This document shows, one piece after another, positions 52,204 through 62,273 of a stretch of DNA of 64,000 bases. The notes under the pieces are model-generated. The model did not search any database. It worked only from the letters and a program-made list of their open reading frames with translations, and was not told the origin of the DNA. This DNA is from Crossiella equi (GTDB lineage: Bacteria; Actinomycetota; Actinomycetes; Mycobacteriales; Pseudonocardiaceae): assembly GCF_017876755.1 (NCBI RefSeq), contig NZ_JAGIOO010000001.1:3271786-3335785 (forward strand), in the 5' to 3' direction. The stretch's first letter is position 1. Every line of letters starts with the position of its first letter. The position numbers and the translations under genes are program-made.

Positions 52204-53889
52204 ATGGTCCCCCCAACCTCTCCCCCGGCGCGCGCTCCCAAGCAGCGTCGCGGCGAAGGGCAGTGGGCGCTGGGCTACCGCGAGCCGCTGAACCCGAACG
52301 AGCGCTCGAAGAAGGACGACAACCCGCTCAACGTGCGGGCCAGGATCGAGAACATCTACGCCCACGGCGGGTTCGACTCGATCGACCCCGCCGACCTGCG
52401 TGGACGTTTCCGCTGGTACGGCCTTTACACCCAACGCAAGCCCGGGATCGACGGCGGGCGCACCGCCGTGCTGGAGCCCGAGGAGCTCGACGACGAGTAC
52501 TTCATGCTGCGGGTGCGCGTGGACGGCGGTGCGCTGAGCACCGAGCAGCTGCGCGTGCTGGGTGAGATCTCCCAGACCTACGCGCGCGACACCGCCGACA
52601 TCACCGACCGGCAGAACATCCAGTACCACTGGATCCAGATCGAGGACGTGCCCACGATCTGGGAGAAGATCGAGGCGGTCGGCCTGAGCACCACCGAGGC
52701 CTGTGGGGACAGCCCGCGCGTGGTGCTCGGCTCCCCGGTGGCTGGCATCTCCTCCGAGGAGGTGATCGACGGCACCCCGGCCATCACCGAGATCGTCAAG
52801 CGCTACATCGGCGACCCCCGCTACTCGAACCTGCCGCGCAAGTTCAAGAGCGCGATCTCCGGTGTGCAGGACGTGGCGCACGAGATCAACGACATCTCCT
52901 TCGTCGGTGTGGACCACCCCGAGCACGGGCCCGGCTTCGACCTGTGGGTCGGCGGTGGCCTGTCCACCAACCCGATGCTGGCCAAGCGCCTCGGCGTCTG
53001 GGTGCCCCTCGACGAGGTGCCGGACGTGTGGGAGGGCGTGATCAGCGTCTTCCGCGACTACGGCTACCGGCGGCTGCGGCACCGGGCGCGCATCAAGTTC
53101 CTCGTCGCCGACTGGGGCGTGGAGAAGTTCCGCGAGGTCCTGGAGACCGAGTACCTCAAGCGGCCGCTGCTGGACGGCGTGGCGCCGCCGGAGTCCGGGC
53201 CGATCGACCACGTCGGTGTGCACCAGCAGAAGGACGGCAAGTTCTTCATCGGCGTCGCCCCGATCGCGGGCCGGGTGTCCGGCTCGACCCTGGTCGAGGT
53301 GGCCAAGGCCGTCGAGCGGGCCGGGTCGCGCCGGGTGCGGCTGACCGCGCAGCAGAAGCTCGTGGTGCTGGACGTGGCCGAGACCGAGGTCGAGGCCCTG
53401 GTCACCGAGCTGGCCAACCTCGGCCTGCACGCGCGGCCCTCCGCCTGGCGCCGGTCCACCATGGCCTGCACCGGCATCGAGTTCTGCAAGCTCGCGATCG
53501 TGGAGACCAAGGCCCGCGCGCAGCGGCTGGTCGACGAGCTGGAGCAGCGGCTGGCCGACGTCAACGCCACCCTGGCCGACAACTCGATCAGCGTGCACAT
53601 CAACGGCTGCCCCAACTCCTGCGCCCGCATCCAGACCGCGGACATCGGGCTCAAGGGCCAGATCGTCACCAACGCGGACGGTCAGCAGGTCGAGGGCTAC
53701 CAGGTGCACCTCGGTGGCGGGCTCGGCCTGGACGCCGGGTTCGGGCGCAAGCTGCGTGGCCACAAGGTGACCTCGGCCGAGCTGGGCGACTACGTGGAGC
53801 GGCTGGCCCGCAACTTCGTGGCCCAGCGCACCGAGGACGAGCGGTTCGCGCAGTGGGCGGCCCGCGCGGAGGAGGCGGACCTGCGATGA
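52204..53889 (+). CDS. sir: siroheme-dependent ferredoxin sulfite (or nitrite) reductase
   Basis: The 561-residue protein has the siroheme and [4Fe-4S] ligands in CTGIEFCKLA and NGCPNSCAR, and duplicate ferrite-reductase domains (DITDRQNIQYHWIQIED, RVRLTAQQKLVVLDV). It reduces sulfite to sulfide with six electrons. Nitrite reductases share the fold, but the operon with cysH, cysD and cysN makes sulfite the substrate. The ATG at 52204 follows GGAGG; a start 39 bp upstream is in frame but lacks a site. The last codon overlaps the next gene. Confidence 0.93.
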   Translation: MVPPTSPPARAPKQRRGEGQWALGYREPLNPNERSKKDDNPLNVRARIENIYAHGGFDSIDPADLRGRFRWYGLYTQRKPGIDGGRTAVLEPEELDDEYFMLRVRVDGGALSTEQLRVLGEISQTYARDTADITDRQNIQYHWIQIEDVPTIWEKIEAVGLSTTEACGDSPRVVLGSPVAGISSEEVIDGTPAITEIVKRYIGDPRYSNLPRKFKSAISGVQDVAHEINDISFVGVDHPEHGPGFDLWVGGGLSTNPMLAKRLGVWVPLDEVPDVWEGVISVFRDYGYRRLRHRARIKFLVADWGVEKFREVLETEYLKRPLLDGVAPPESGPIDHVGVHQQKDGKFFIGVAPIAGRVSGSTLVEVAKAVERAGSRRVRLTAQQKLVVLDVAETEVEALVTELANLGLHARPSAWRRSTMACTGIEFCKLAIVETKARAQRLVDELEQRLADVNATLADNSISVHINGCPNSCARIQTADIGLKGQIVTNADGQQVEGYQVHLGGGLGLDAGFGRKLRGHKVTSAELGDYVERLARNFVAQRTEDERFAQWAARAEEADLR

Positions 53890-54044
53890 GTGAACGTGCC
53901 ACCCCTTTCTACTGCCCGTACTGCGGCGATGAGGATCTGCGCCCGCAGGAGGAGCCGCACGGCGCCTGGGGCTGCACGGGCTGCCAGCGGGTGTTCTCGC
54001 TGAAGTTCGTCGGCCTGCGGCGCCCCACGGAGGTGACCCGGTGA
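53886..54044 (+). CDS. 52-residue zinc-ribbon protein
   Basis: This very short protein has CPYCGDEDL and CTGCQRVFSLKFVG, a four-Cys zinc ribbon. It is found between the reductase and cysH in related gene clusters, where it is poorly described. The ATG at 53886 overlaps the reductase stop (ATGA) and the end overlaps the cysH GTG (GTGA), so it is certainly translated with both. A role in electron transfer or in binding the reductase is possible but not shown. Confidence 0.75.
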   Translation: MSERATPFYCPYCGDEDLRPQEEPHGAWGCTGCQRVFSLKFVGLRRPTEVTR

Positions 54045-54736
54045 GCACCGCGGTCGACTACAAGCTGCTGGCCGAACGAGCGGGCGAGGAGCTCGCCGAG
54101 GCCACCGCGCTCGAGGCCCTGGCCTGGGTCGCGGAGACCTTCCCCCTCGAACGCTGGATCGTGGCCTCGAACATGCAGGACGCGGTGCTCATCGACCTGG
54201 CCGCCAAGGTGGCCAGCGGGTTCGACGTGCTGTTCCTGGAGACCGGCTACCACTTCGCCGAGACCATCGGCACCCGCGACGCGGTCGAGACGGTCTACCC
54301 GGTGCGCATCGTCAACGCGCGGGCCGGGCAGAGCGTGGCCGAGCAGGACGCCGAGTTCGGCAAGAACCTGTTCGAGCGGGCCCCCGACCGGTGCTGCGCG
54401 CTGCGCAAGGTCGTCCCGCTCCAGCGCACCCTGGCGAACTACGACGCGTGGGTCACCGGTGTGCGCCGGGTCGACGCGCCCACGCGCGCCAACACGCCCC
54501 TCGTCGGCTGGGACGAGCGCAACGGGCTGGTGAAGATCAACCCGATCGCCGCCTGGACCGACGAGGAGTTCAACGCCTACATCGCCGAGCACGGAATCCT
54601 GGAGAACCCCCTGGTGGGCGCCGGGTACCCGTCGATCGGCTGCGCCCCGTGCACCGCGAAGGTGGCACCGGGTGCGGACCCGCGCAGCGGGCGGTGGGCG
54701 GGCAAGGCCAAGACCGAGTGCGGCTTGCACGGGTGA
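54041..54736 (+). CDS. cysH: adenylylsulfate/phosphoadenylylsulfate reductase
   Basis: The 231-residue protein has a PP-loop-like core (ERWIVASNMQDAVLIDLAAK), the cluster-binding Cys pairs RCCALRK and CAPCTAK, and the catalytic Cys in TECGLHG. The double Cys pair shows it carries a [4Fe-4S] cluster and should use APS rather than PAPS, consistent with no APS kinase domain on CysN. GTG start at 54041 overlaps the ribbon gene. Confidence 0.93.
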   Translation: MSTAVDYKLLAERAGEELAEATALEALAWVAETFPLERWIVASNMQDAVLIDLAAKVASGFDVLFLETGYHFAETIGTRDAVETVYPVRIVNARAGQSVAEQDAEFGKNLFERAPDRCCALRKVVPLQRTLANYDAWVTGVRRVDAPTRANTPLVGWDERNGLVKINPIAAWTDEEFNAYIAEHGILENPLVGAGYPSIGCAPCTAKVAPGADPRSGRWAGKAKTECGLHG

Positions 54737-54744
54737 GGGCGGAG

Positions 54745-55653
54745 ATGACGAGCACACTGCCACGACAGGACAACCTGACCGCGTTGGAATCCGAGGCCAT
54801 CCACATCTTCCGGGAGGTGGCGGGCGAGTTCGACCGGCCGGTGATCCTGTTCTCCGGCGGCAAGGACTCCACGGTGCTGGTGCACCTGGCGCTCAAGGCC
54901 TTCTGGCCCGCGCCGGTGCCGTTCACCCTGCTGCACGTGGACACCGGCCACAACTTCGACGAGGTCATCGCCTTCCGCGACGACCTGGTCCGCAAGCACG
55001 GGCTGCGCCTGGAGGTCGCGCACGTGCAGGACTGGATCGACGACGGCAGGCTCACCGAGCGCCCGGACGGCACGCGCAACCCGCTGCAGACCGTGCCGCT
55101 GCTGGACTCCATCACCGAGCACCGCTTCGACGCGGTCTTCGGCGGGGGCCGCCGCGACGAGGAACGCGCCCGTGCCAAGGAGCGCATCTTCAGCCTGCGC
55201 AACGCCTTCGGCCAGTGGGAGCCCAAGCGGCAGCGGCCCGAGCTGTGGAACCTCTACAACGGGCGGCACCGCCCCGGCGAGCACGTGCGCGTGTTCCCGC
55301 TGTCCAACTGGACCGAGCTGGACATCTGGCGCTACATCGAGCGCGAGCGCATCGAGCTGCCGGAGATCTACTTCGCCCACGAGCGCGAGGTCTACCTGCG
55401 GGACGGCATGTGGCTGACGCAGGGCCCGTGGGGCGGGCCGCGACCGGGCGAGGAGGTGCTGCGCAAGACCATCCGCTACCGGACGGTCGGCGACGGCTCC
55501 TGCACCGGCGCGGTGGAGTCGCACGCACGCGACCTGGCCACGGTGATCGCGGAGGTCTCGGCCTCCCGGCTCACCGAGCGGGGCGCCACGCGCGCGGACG
55601 ACCGGCTCAGCGAGGCGGCCATGGAGGACCGGAAGCGAGAGGGCTACTTCTGA
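54745..55653 (+). CDS. cysD: sulfate adenylyltransferase subunit 2
   Basis: The 302-residue protein has the PP-loop FSGGKDSTVLVHLALKAF that binds ATP, and DAVFGGGRRDEERARAKERI. It joins sulfate to AMP with help from the GTPase CysN. The ATG at 54745 gives the normal family length; a GTG at 54733 overlapping the cysH stop (GTGA) is an alternative start, common in this genome. It is separated from cysN by 1 bp. Confidence 0.95.
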   Translation: MTSTLPRQDNLTALESEAIHIFREVAGEFDRPVILFSGGKDSTVLVHLALKAFWPAPVPFTLLHVDTGHNFDEVIAFRDDLVRKHGLRLEVAHVQDWIDDGRLTERPDGTRNPLQTVPLLDSITEHRFDAVFGGGRRDEERARAKERIFSLRNAFGQWEPKRQRPELWNLYNGRHRPGEHVRVFPLSNWTELDIWRYIERERIELPEIYFAHEREVYLRDGMWLTQGPWGGPRPGEEVLRKTIRYRTVGDGSCTGAVESHARDLATVIAEVSASRLTERGATRADDRLSEAAMEDRKREGYF

Positions 55654-55654
55654 C

Positions 55655-56992
55655 ATGTCTGACCTGCTGAGGCTCGCCACCGCCGGGTCCGTCGACGACG
55701 GCAAGTCCACCCTGGTCGGCCGCCTGCTCTACGACACGAAGTCGGTGCTCGCCGACCAGCTCGAGGCCGTCGAGCGGGCCAGCGTCGACCGGGGCCTGTC
55801 CACTCCGGACCTGTCGCTGCTGGTGGACGGCCTGCGCTCGGAACGCGAGCAGGGCATCACCATCGACGTGGCCTACCGCTACTTCGCCACCCCGAACCGC
55901 AGCTACGTGCTGGCCGACACCCCGGGCCACGTGCAGTACACCCGCAACACCGTCACCGGCGCCTCCACCGCGCAGCTGGCGATCCTGCTGGTGGACGCGC
56001 GCCGGGGCGTGGTCGAGCAGACCCGGCGGCACGCGGCCGTGCTGGCCATGCTCGGCGTGCCCCAGCTGGTGCTCGCGGTCAACAAGATCGACCTGATCGA
56101 CTACGACGAGACCCGGTTCGGGCTGATCGCCAAGGAGTTCCTGGCGCACGCCAACGCCCTGGGCTACTCCGAGGACGCGGTGCTGTCGGTGCCGGTGTCC
56201 GCGCTGGTCGGTGACAACGTGGTGGAACGCTCCGAGCGCACACCCTGGTACACCGGGCCGACGCTGCTGGCGCACCTGGAGTCGGTGCCGGTGCAGCCGG
56301 ACCCGCACGACGTGCCGTTCCGGTTCCCGGTGCAGTACGTGATCCGCCCGCGCACCCCCGAGCACCCCGACTACCGGGGCTACGCGGGCCAGGTCGCGGC
56401 CGGGATCGTGCGCGAGGGCGACGAGGTCGTGGTGCTGCCCGCCGGGCTGCGCAGCCGGGTGGTCGGCATCGACACCGCGGACGGTCCCCTGCCCGAGGCA
56501 GGCGCTGGTCAGTCGGTGACCCTGTTGCTGGACAACGATCTGGACATCTCCCGCGGCGACCTCATCGCCAGCGCGGAACAATCACCTCAGGTGAGTGACG
56601 AGCTCAACGCGACCGTGTGCTGGCTCGCCGAGAAACCGCTGCGGCCCAACGCCCGTGTCCTGGTCAAGCACGGCACCCGGACCGTCCCGGCCATCGTCAC
56701 CGAGTTGGCGGATCGCTTCGACGAGCAGCGACTCGCCACAGTGGACACACCAGATGCCTTGCAGCTCAACGAGATCGGCCGGGTCACCATCCGCACCGCG
56801 GAGGCCCTCCCGCTCGACGAGTACACCAGCAGCCGCCGCACCGGTTCCTTCCTGGTGATCGACCCCCACGACGGGGCGACCCTGGCCGCCGGGCTGGTCG
56901 GCGCGCCACTCCCGGTTCCGGACGTCAACGAGGACGGCGGGCTCGGCGCGAACACCGCCGACAACCGCGCCCTCGTCTCCCCCGGCCCCTAG
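55655..56992 (+). CDS. cysN: sulfate adenylyltransferase subunit 1 (GTPase)
   Basis: The 445-residue translation-factor-like GTPase has G1 GSVDDGKSTL, G3 DTPGH, G4 NKID and two beta-barrel domains. It lacks the C-terminal APS kinase (CysC) domain that is fused in mycobacteria, so this pathway should stop at APS. ATG at 55655. Confidence 0.95.
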   Translation: MSDLLRLATAGSVDDGKSTLVGRLLYDTKSVLADQLEAVERASVDRGLSTPDLSLLVDGLRSEREQGITIDVAYRYFATPNRSYVLADTPGHVQYTRNTVTGASTAQLAILLVDARRGVVEQTRRHAAVLAMLGVPQLVLAVNKIDLIDYDETRFGLIAKEFLAHANALGYSEDAVLSVPVSALVGDNVVERSERTPWYTGPTLLAHLESVPVQPDPHDVPFRFPVQYVIRPRTPEHPDYRGYAGQVAAGIVREGDEVVVLPAGLRSRVVGIDTADGPLPEAGAGQSVTLLLDNDLDISRGDLIASAEQSPQVSDELNATVCWLAEKPLRPNARVLVKHGTRTVPAIVTELADRFDEQRLATVDTPDALQLNEIGRVTIRTAEALPLDEYTSSRRTGSFLVIDPHDGATLAAGLVGAPLPVPDVNEDGGLGANTADNRALVSPGP

Positions 56993-57028
56993 TCTCCCCG
57001 ACCTTCTTCGCTCCCCCTGGAGGATCCC

Positions 57029-58117
57029 GTGCGCACCCCTCGACGTCGGCCACGTGCCCTGACCGCCGCGCTCGCCGCCGCCGCACTGCTGGTCGCGGCC
57101 GGTTGTTCCCGGGCGGCCGAGTCGACGACCCAGAGCAGCGACGCCGGCCCGGCGGCCGAGCTGCGGCTCGGGTTCTTCCCCAACGTCACGCACGCCCCGG
57201 CCCTGGTCGGCATCAACGAGGACAAGAAGTTCATCGCCAAGGAGCTTGGCGCGACCAAGCTCAGCACCCAGGCGTTCAACGCGGGCCCCTCCGCGGTGGA
57301 GGCGCTGCTGGCCGGTTCCCTCGACGCCACGTTCATCGGCCCGAACCCGACCATCAACGCCTTCACCAAGTCCAACGGCGCGGCCATCCGGCTGGTCGCG
57401 GGCGCGGCCACCGGCGGCGCGCAGCTGGTGGTCAAGCCCGGTATCAACGGGCCCGCCGACCTCAAGGGCAGGACGATCGCCACCCCGCAGCTCGGCGGCA
57501 CCCAGGACGTGGCGCTGCGCGCGTGGCTGGCGGGCAACGGCCTGAAGGTGGAGAGCACCGGCGGCAAGGACGTCAAGGTCGCCAACACCGAGAACCCGCA
57601 GACCTTCGACGCCTTCCGCACCAACCAGCTCGACGGCGGCTGGCTGCCCGAGCCGTGGTCCTCGCGCCTGGTCCTGGAGGCCGGGGGCAAGGTGCTGGTG
57701 GACGAGCGGGACCTGTGGCCGGGCGGCAGGTTCCCGACCACGGTGCTGATCGTGCGCACCGAGTTCCTGCAGAAGCACCCGGCCACGGTCAAGGCGCTGC
57801 TGCGCGGGCACGTGGCCGCGACCAGGTTCCTCGGCGACAGCCCGGCCGAGGCCAAGCAGCTGGTCAACGCCGCGCTCGGCAAGTACGCGGGCAAGCCCCT
57901 GCCCGGCCCGGTGCTGGAGCGGGCGTTCGGCCAGATCTCCTTCACCACCGACCCGGCCGCGGGCACCTTCCCGAAGCTGTCCAAGGACGCGGTGGCCGCC
58001 GGGGTGGCCAAGGAGGAGTTCGACCTCAAGGGCCTGGTCGACCTCAGCGCGCTGAACGAGGCGCTCACGGCCGCCGGGCTGCCCGCGGTGGACGCCGCCG
58101 GCCTGGACCGGAAGTGA
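57029..58117 (+). CDS. ABC transporter substrate-binding lipoprotein (SsuA/TauA type)
   Basis: The 362-residue lipoprotein has a signal with lipobox LLVAAGC (C26). An NMT1/ThiY-like fold follows with LRLGFFPNVTHAPALVGINE, SAVEALLAGSLDATFIGPNP and the closing domain ending NEALTAAGLPAV. It should bind a sulfonate, taurine or similar anion outside the membrane. The gene lies 36 bp after cysN in the same operon. Substrate is by context. GTG start at 57029. Confidence 0.85.
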   Translation: MRTPRRRPRALTAALAAAALLVAAGCSRAAESTTQSSDAGPAAELRLGFFPNVTHAPALVGINEDKKFIAKELGATKLSTQAFNAGPSAVEALLAGSLDATFIGPNPTINAFTKSNGAAIRLVAGAATGGAQLVVKPGINGPADLKGRTIATPQLGGTQDVALRAWLAGNGLKVESTGGKDVKVANTENPQTFDAFRTNQLDGGWLPEPWSSRLVLEAGGKVLVDERDLWPGGRFPTTVLIVRTEFLQKHPATVKALLRGHVAATRFLGDSPAEAKQLVNAALGKYAGKPLPGPVLERAFGQISFTTDPAAGTFPKLSKDAVAAGVAKEEFDLKGLVDLSALNEALTAAGLPAVDAAGLDRK

Positions 58118-58273
58118 CAGAACACCCATGACCCCAATCCCTGCCCCCTCCCCAAGCGGCCTCCAACCGCACCCAAGGGGACCGAAACGCACCCCAGCCA
58201 CAAGCACGAGCGAACCCGCTCAGTTCCACCCAACGCGACCACAGCAGGAAAAACCCGGGGAGGCGGAACAGCA

Positions 58274-59048
<775 letters not shown>

Positions 59049-59062
<14 letters not shown>

Positions 59063-59933
59063 GGCCAAGCCCGCGGAGGACCTGTCCGCCCTGGAAGCCG
59101 GTCTGGACGCGCTCGACGCCCCGGAGGCCAAGCGGTCCGGGGGCGGTCTGCGGCGCGTGCTGCGCTCGGTGCTGCCGCCGCTGGTCGCGCTCGGCCTGGT
59201 CATCGTGGTGTGGCAGGCGCTGTGGGCCTCGGCGATCGAGCCGGAGTACAAGCTGCCCGCCCCGCTGACCGTGGCGAACGTGCTGTGGGAGCGCCTGCTG
59301 GACGGGAGGGCCTGGGAGACGCTGTGGGTGTCCACGCACCGCGCGGTGCTGGGCTTCCTGGCCGCCGTGGCGATCGGCACCCCGCTCGGGCTGCTGGTGG
59401 CGCGGATCTCGTTGGTGCGCTCGGCGATCGGGCCGCTGCTGAGCGGGCTGCAGAGCCTGCCGTCGGTGGCCTGGGTGCCCGCGGCGCTGCTGTGGCTGGG
59501 CCTGAACGACTCGATGATCTACGCGGTGGTGCTGCTCGGCGCGGTGCCCTCGATCGCCAACGGCCTGGTGGCGGGCATCGACCAGGTGCCGCCGCTGCTG
59601 CTGCGCGTGGGCACCGTGCTCGGCGCGGGCCAGCTCCAGTCCGCGCGGCACGTGCTGCTGCCCGCCGCACTGCCCGGCTACCTGGCCGGGCTCAAGCAGG
59701 GCTGGGCGTTCTCCTGGCGGTCGCTGATGGCCGCGGAGATCATCGCGCGCTCGCCGGACCTGGGCATCGGGCTCGGGCAGATGCTGGAGGAGGGCCGCCA
59801 GCTCACCGACATGTCCCTGGTCATCGCGGCGATCCTGCTGATCCTGCTGGTGGGTGTGGGCGTGGAGCTGCTGGTGTTCCGCCCGCTGGAGCGCCGGGTG
59901 CTGCGGGCCCGGGGTCTGGCGGCGGCGCTGTGA
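59049..59933 (+). CDS. ABC transporter permease (SsuC type)
   Basis: The 294-residue protein has a hydrophilic Ala/Glu-rich N terminus of 40 residues and six membrane helices. The EAA-type loop with ATPase contact lies at RVGTVLGAGQLQSARHVLLP. It completes the importer. The ATG at 59049 lies within the end of the ATPase gene and the stop overlaps the chelatase start, so three genes are co-translated. Confidence 0.9.
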
Positions 59934-60691
59934 GCGTTCCCCTGGTGGCGGTCGCCCACGGCAGCCGGGACCCGCGGTCGGCCGCGACCGTGCACGAGCT
60001 CAGCACCGTGGTCCGGGCGCTGCGGCCCGGCCTGGACGTGCGGGTGGCCTTCCTCGACCTGTCCGCGCCCCGGCTCGGCGACGTGCTCACCGGCCTGTAC
60101 GCGGAGGGGCACCGCGACGTCGTGGTGGCGCCGCTGCTGCTGGGCCGCGCCTACCACGCCCGCGTGGACGTGCCGGGCGCGGTCGCGGAGGCCGTCACCC
60201 GGCTGCCGAACCTGTTCGTGCGCATCGCGGATGTGCTCGGGCCGGACCCGCGCCTGGAGTCCGCCGCGCTGCGCAGGCTCGCGCAAGCCGGTGTGCGGCC
60301 AGGGGATCCGGAGCTCGGTGTGGTGCTGGCCGGTGCGGGCTCCTCGCACGCCCCGGCCAACGCCGCCGTGCACGGGCTGGCCCGGCGCTGGGCGCTGGGC
60401 GCGGGCTGGGCCGGGGTGCGCCCCGCGTTCGCCGCGAGCACCCAGCCGGACGTCCCGGCGGCGGTGCGTGAGCTGAAAGCCCTGGGCGCCAAGCGTCTCG
60501 CGCTCGCCTCGTGGTTCCTGGCGCCCGGTCTGCTGCCGGACCGGGTGGTCGCCGCGGCCCAGGCCTCGGGACTGGACACACTGGTGGCACACCCGCTCGG
60601 GGACGACCCCGAAGTGGCCGAGCTGGTCCTGCACCGCTACGCCGAGGCATGTGCCGCCGAACGGCGCAACATCACGACTTTAGTGGGTTAA
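59930..60691 (+). CDS. sirohydrochlorin chelatase (CbiX/SirB-like)
   Basis: The 253-residue protein of two similar halves has the active-site His in AVAHGSRDPRS and a second in RAYHARVDVPGAV, and the C-terminal half LAGAGSSHAPANAAV. It inserts Fe2+ (or Co2+) into sirohydrochlorin. Because the operon starts with a siroheme enzyme, iron insertion to make siroheme is most likely. GTG start at 59930 overlaps the permease stop. Confidence 0.88.
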   Translation: MSVPLVAVAHGSRDPRSAATVHELSTVVRALRPGLDVRVAFLDLSAPRLGDVLTGLYAEGHRDVVVAPLLLGRAYHARVDVPGAVAEAVTRLPNLFVRIADVLGPDPRLESAALRRLAQAGVRPGDPELGVVLAGAGSSHAPANAAVHGLARRWALGAGWAGVRPAFAASTQPDVPAAVRELKALGAKRLALASWFLAPGLLPDRVVAAAQASGLDTLVAHPLGDDPEVAELVLHRYAEACAAERRNITTLVG

Positions 60692-60767
60692 CAACAGGAA
60701 GATCGTCGTGTGAGACTCACCTCATCCGCCGCCGTGTCGGGAGGAATTTTCTACAGCGAGGTGGGAT

Positions 60768-61403
60768 ATGTCCCCTGCACGACGCTCCACCGCTCGACTG
60801 TTGGTGGCCGCCACCGCGGCCGTCGTCCCCCTGCTCGCCCTCGCCGGACCAGCCGCGGCCTCCCCTGCCGCCGCGGTGAACTTCGACTGCGAGGCCGCCA
60901 GCCCGCTCGGCCCGGTCGCGGCCACTTTCGGCCAGGACCTCTCCGCGACCGCCCCGGCCACCGTGGCGCCCGGCGGTGAGGTGACCGCGGTGTTCGACCC
61001 GGCGCCCAACAAGGTGCCGGACAAGGTCGGCAACTACACGCTGCGCGAGATCAAGAACTTCGTGCTGACCGTCCCGGTCCCGGCGAACTCCACCTACGTC
61101 TCGGCCACGCTCAGCGGCGGCTCGGGCGTGGGCACGCCGACGATCACCAAGGTCGGCAACAACCTGGAGATCAAGCTGTCCAGCGCGCTCAAGGGCGGCG
61201 CGAGCTTCGAGATCCCGACGATCACGGTGAAGCTGACCGCGGGCGCGAGCGGCACGATCGAGACCAAGCTCGGCGGCACCAGCATCGCCAACCCCGGGCT
61301 GACCTTCATCGCCACCGCGGTGGCGCTCGGGTTCCCGGTCGACGCGCCCACCAAGTGCTTCCCCAACCCCAATCCGGCGTTGACCACCACGACGATCGGC
61401 TGA
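60768..61403 (+). CDS. secreted protein of an uncharacterised actinobacterial family
   Basis: The 211-residue protein has a Sec signal (LLVAATAAVVPLLALAGPAA). Its mature beta-rich part has VNFDCEAASPLGPVAATFGQ, TVPVPANSTYVSATLSGGSG and a C-terminal CFPNPNPALTTTTIG. Two Cys (near the start and end of the mature chain) may form a disulfide. I have seen this kind of protein in mycobacteria and rhodococci without known function. ATG at 60768. Confidence 0.7.
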   Translation: MSPARRSTARLLVAATAAVVPLLALAGPAAASPAAAVNFDCEAASPLGPVAATFGQDLSATAPATVAPGGEVTAVFDPAPNKVPDKVGNYTLREIKNFVLTVPVPANSTYVSATLSGGSGVGTPTITKVGNNLEIKLSSALKGGASFEIPTITVKLTAGASGTIETKLGGTSIANPGLTFIATAVALGFPVDAPTKCFPNPNPALTTTTIG

Positions 61404-61427
61404 ACTGCCTCCTTTCAGCCGTTCCAC

Positions 61428-61480
61428 GGCCGCACCGGGGAGAACCGCCCGTCTCTCCGGTGCGGCCACTTCTTGTGTCT
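61428..61480 (+). terminator. hairpin terminator after the secreted protein gene
   Basis: 61428-61443 (GGCCGCACCGGGGAGA) pairs with 61452-61467 with one mismatch, loop 8 nt, followed by a T-rich ACTTCTTGTGTCT tract. It starts 25 bp after the stop. Confidence 0.75.
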
Positions 61481-61492
61481 AGGGTGGGCGGC

Positions 61493-62266
61493 ATGGCTGA
61501 CGAACTCGTCCACTACGCGGTCGACCGCGGGATCGCCGAGATCACCCTCGACTCCCCGCACAACCGCAACGCCCTCTCCGCCCAGCTGCGCCGCGAGCTG
61601 CGCGCCCACCTGAGCGCGGCCATCGCCGACGACGCGGTGCGGGTGGTCGTCCTGGGCCACACCGGCACGGTCTTCTGCTCCGGCATGGACCTCAAGGAGT
61701 CCCGGGGCGCGGGCGCGGACGCCCAGGGCGTCAACGAGTTCCCGGCCATCCTGGAACAGCTGTGGACCAGCCCGAAGCCGGTGGTCGCCAAGATCGCGGG
61801 CCCGGCCCGCGCGGGCGGCGTGGGCATCGTGGCGGCCTGCGACATCGCGGTGGCCACCACCGACGCGAGCTTCGCCTTCACCGAGGTCCGCATCGGCGTG
61901 GTCCCGGCGGTCATCTCGGTGACGGTCCTGCCCCGCCTGCTCCCGCGCGCCGCCCACGAGCTCTTCCTCACCGGTGAGAAGTTCGACGCCACCCGCGCCA
62001 AGGAGATCGGCCTGGTCAACTCGGCCGTCCCCGCCGAGTCCCTGGACGCCGAGGTCGCCCGCTACACCGACATGCTGGCCCTGGGCGGCCCGAAGGCGCT
62101 GGCCGCCACCAAGGCCATGCTGCGCCGCTCCCCGGCGTCCAGCCTGGGCGAGGACTTCGCCGACATGCTGGAGCTGTCGGCCGAGCACTTCGCCTCCACG
62201 GAGGGCCAGGAGGGCATCCGGGCGTTCGCGGAGAAACGGCCCGCGAACTGGGTGCCGAAGGGCTAG
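61493..62266 (+). CDS. enoyl-CoA hydratase/isomerase family protein
   Basis: The 257-residue crotonase-fold protein has the oxyanion-hole segments GTVFCSGMDLKESRGAG and KIAGPARAGGVGIVAACDIA, and FAFTEVRIGVVPAVISV where the second catalytic Glu of hydratases would be. It should bind an acyl-CoA; hydratase against isomerase or other crotonase chemistry cannot be settled. ATG start at 61493. Single gene. Confidence 0.88.
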   Translation: MADELVHYAVDRGIAEITLDSPHNRNALSAQLRRELRAHLSAAIADDAVRVVVLGHTGTVFCSGMDLKESRGAGADAQGVNEFPAILEQLWTSPKPVVAKIAGPARAGGVGIVAACDIAVATTDASFAFTEVRIGVVPAVISVTVLPRLLPRAAHELFLTGEKFDATRAKEIGLVNSAVPAESLDAEVARYTDMLALGGPKALAATKAMLRRSPASSLGEDFADMLELSAEHFASTEGQEGIRAFAEKRPANWVPKG

Positions 62267-62273
62267 CCAGCCC

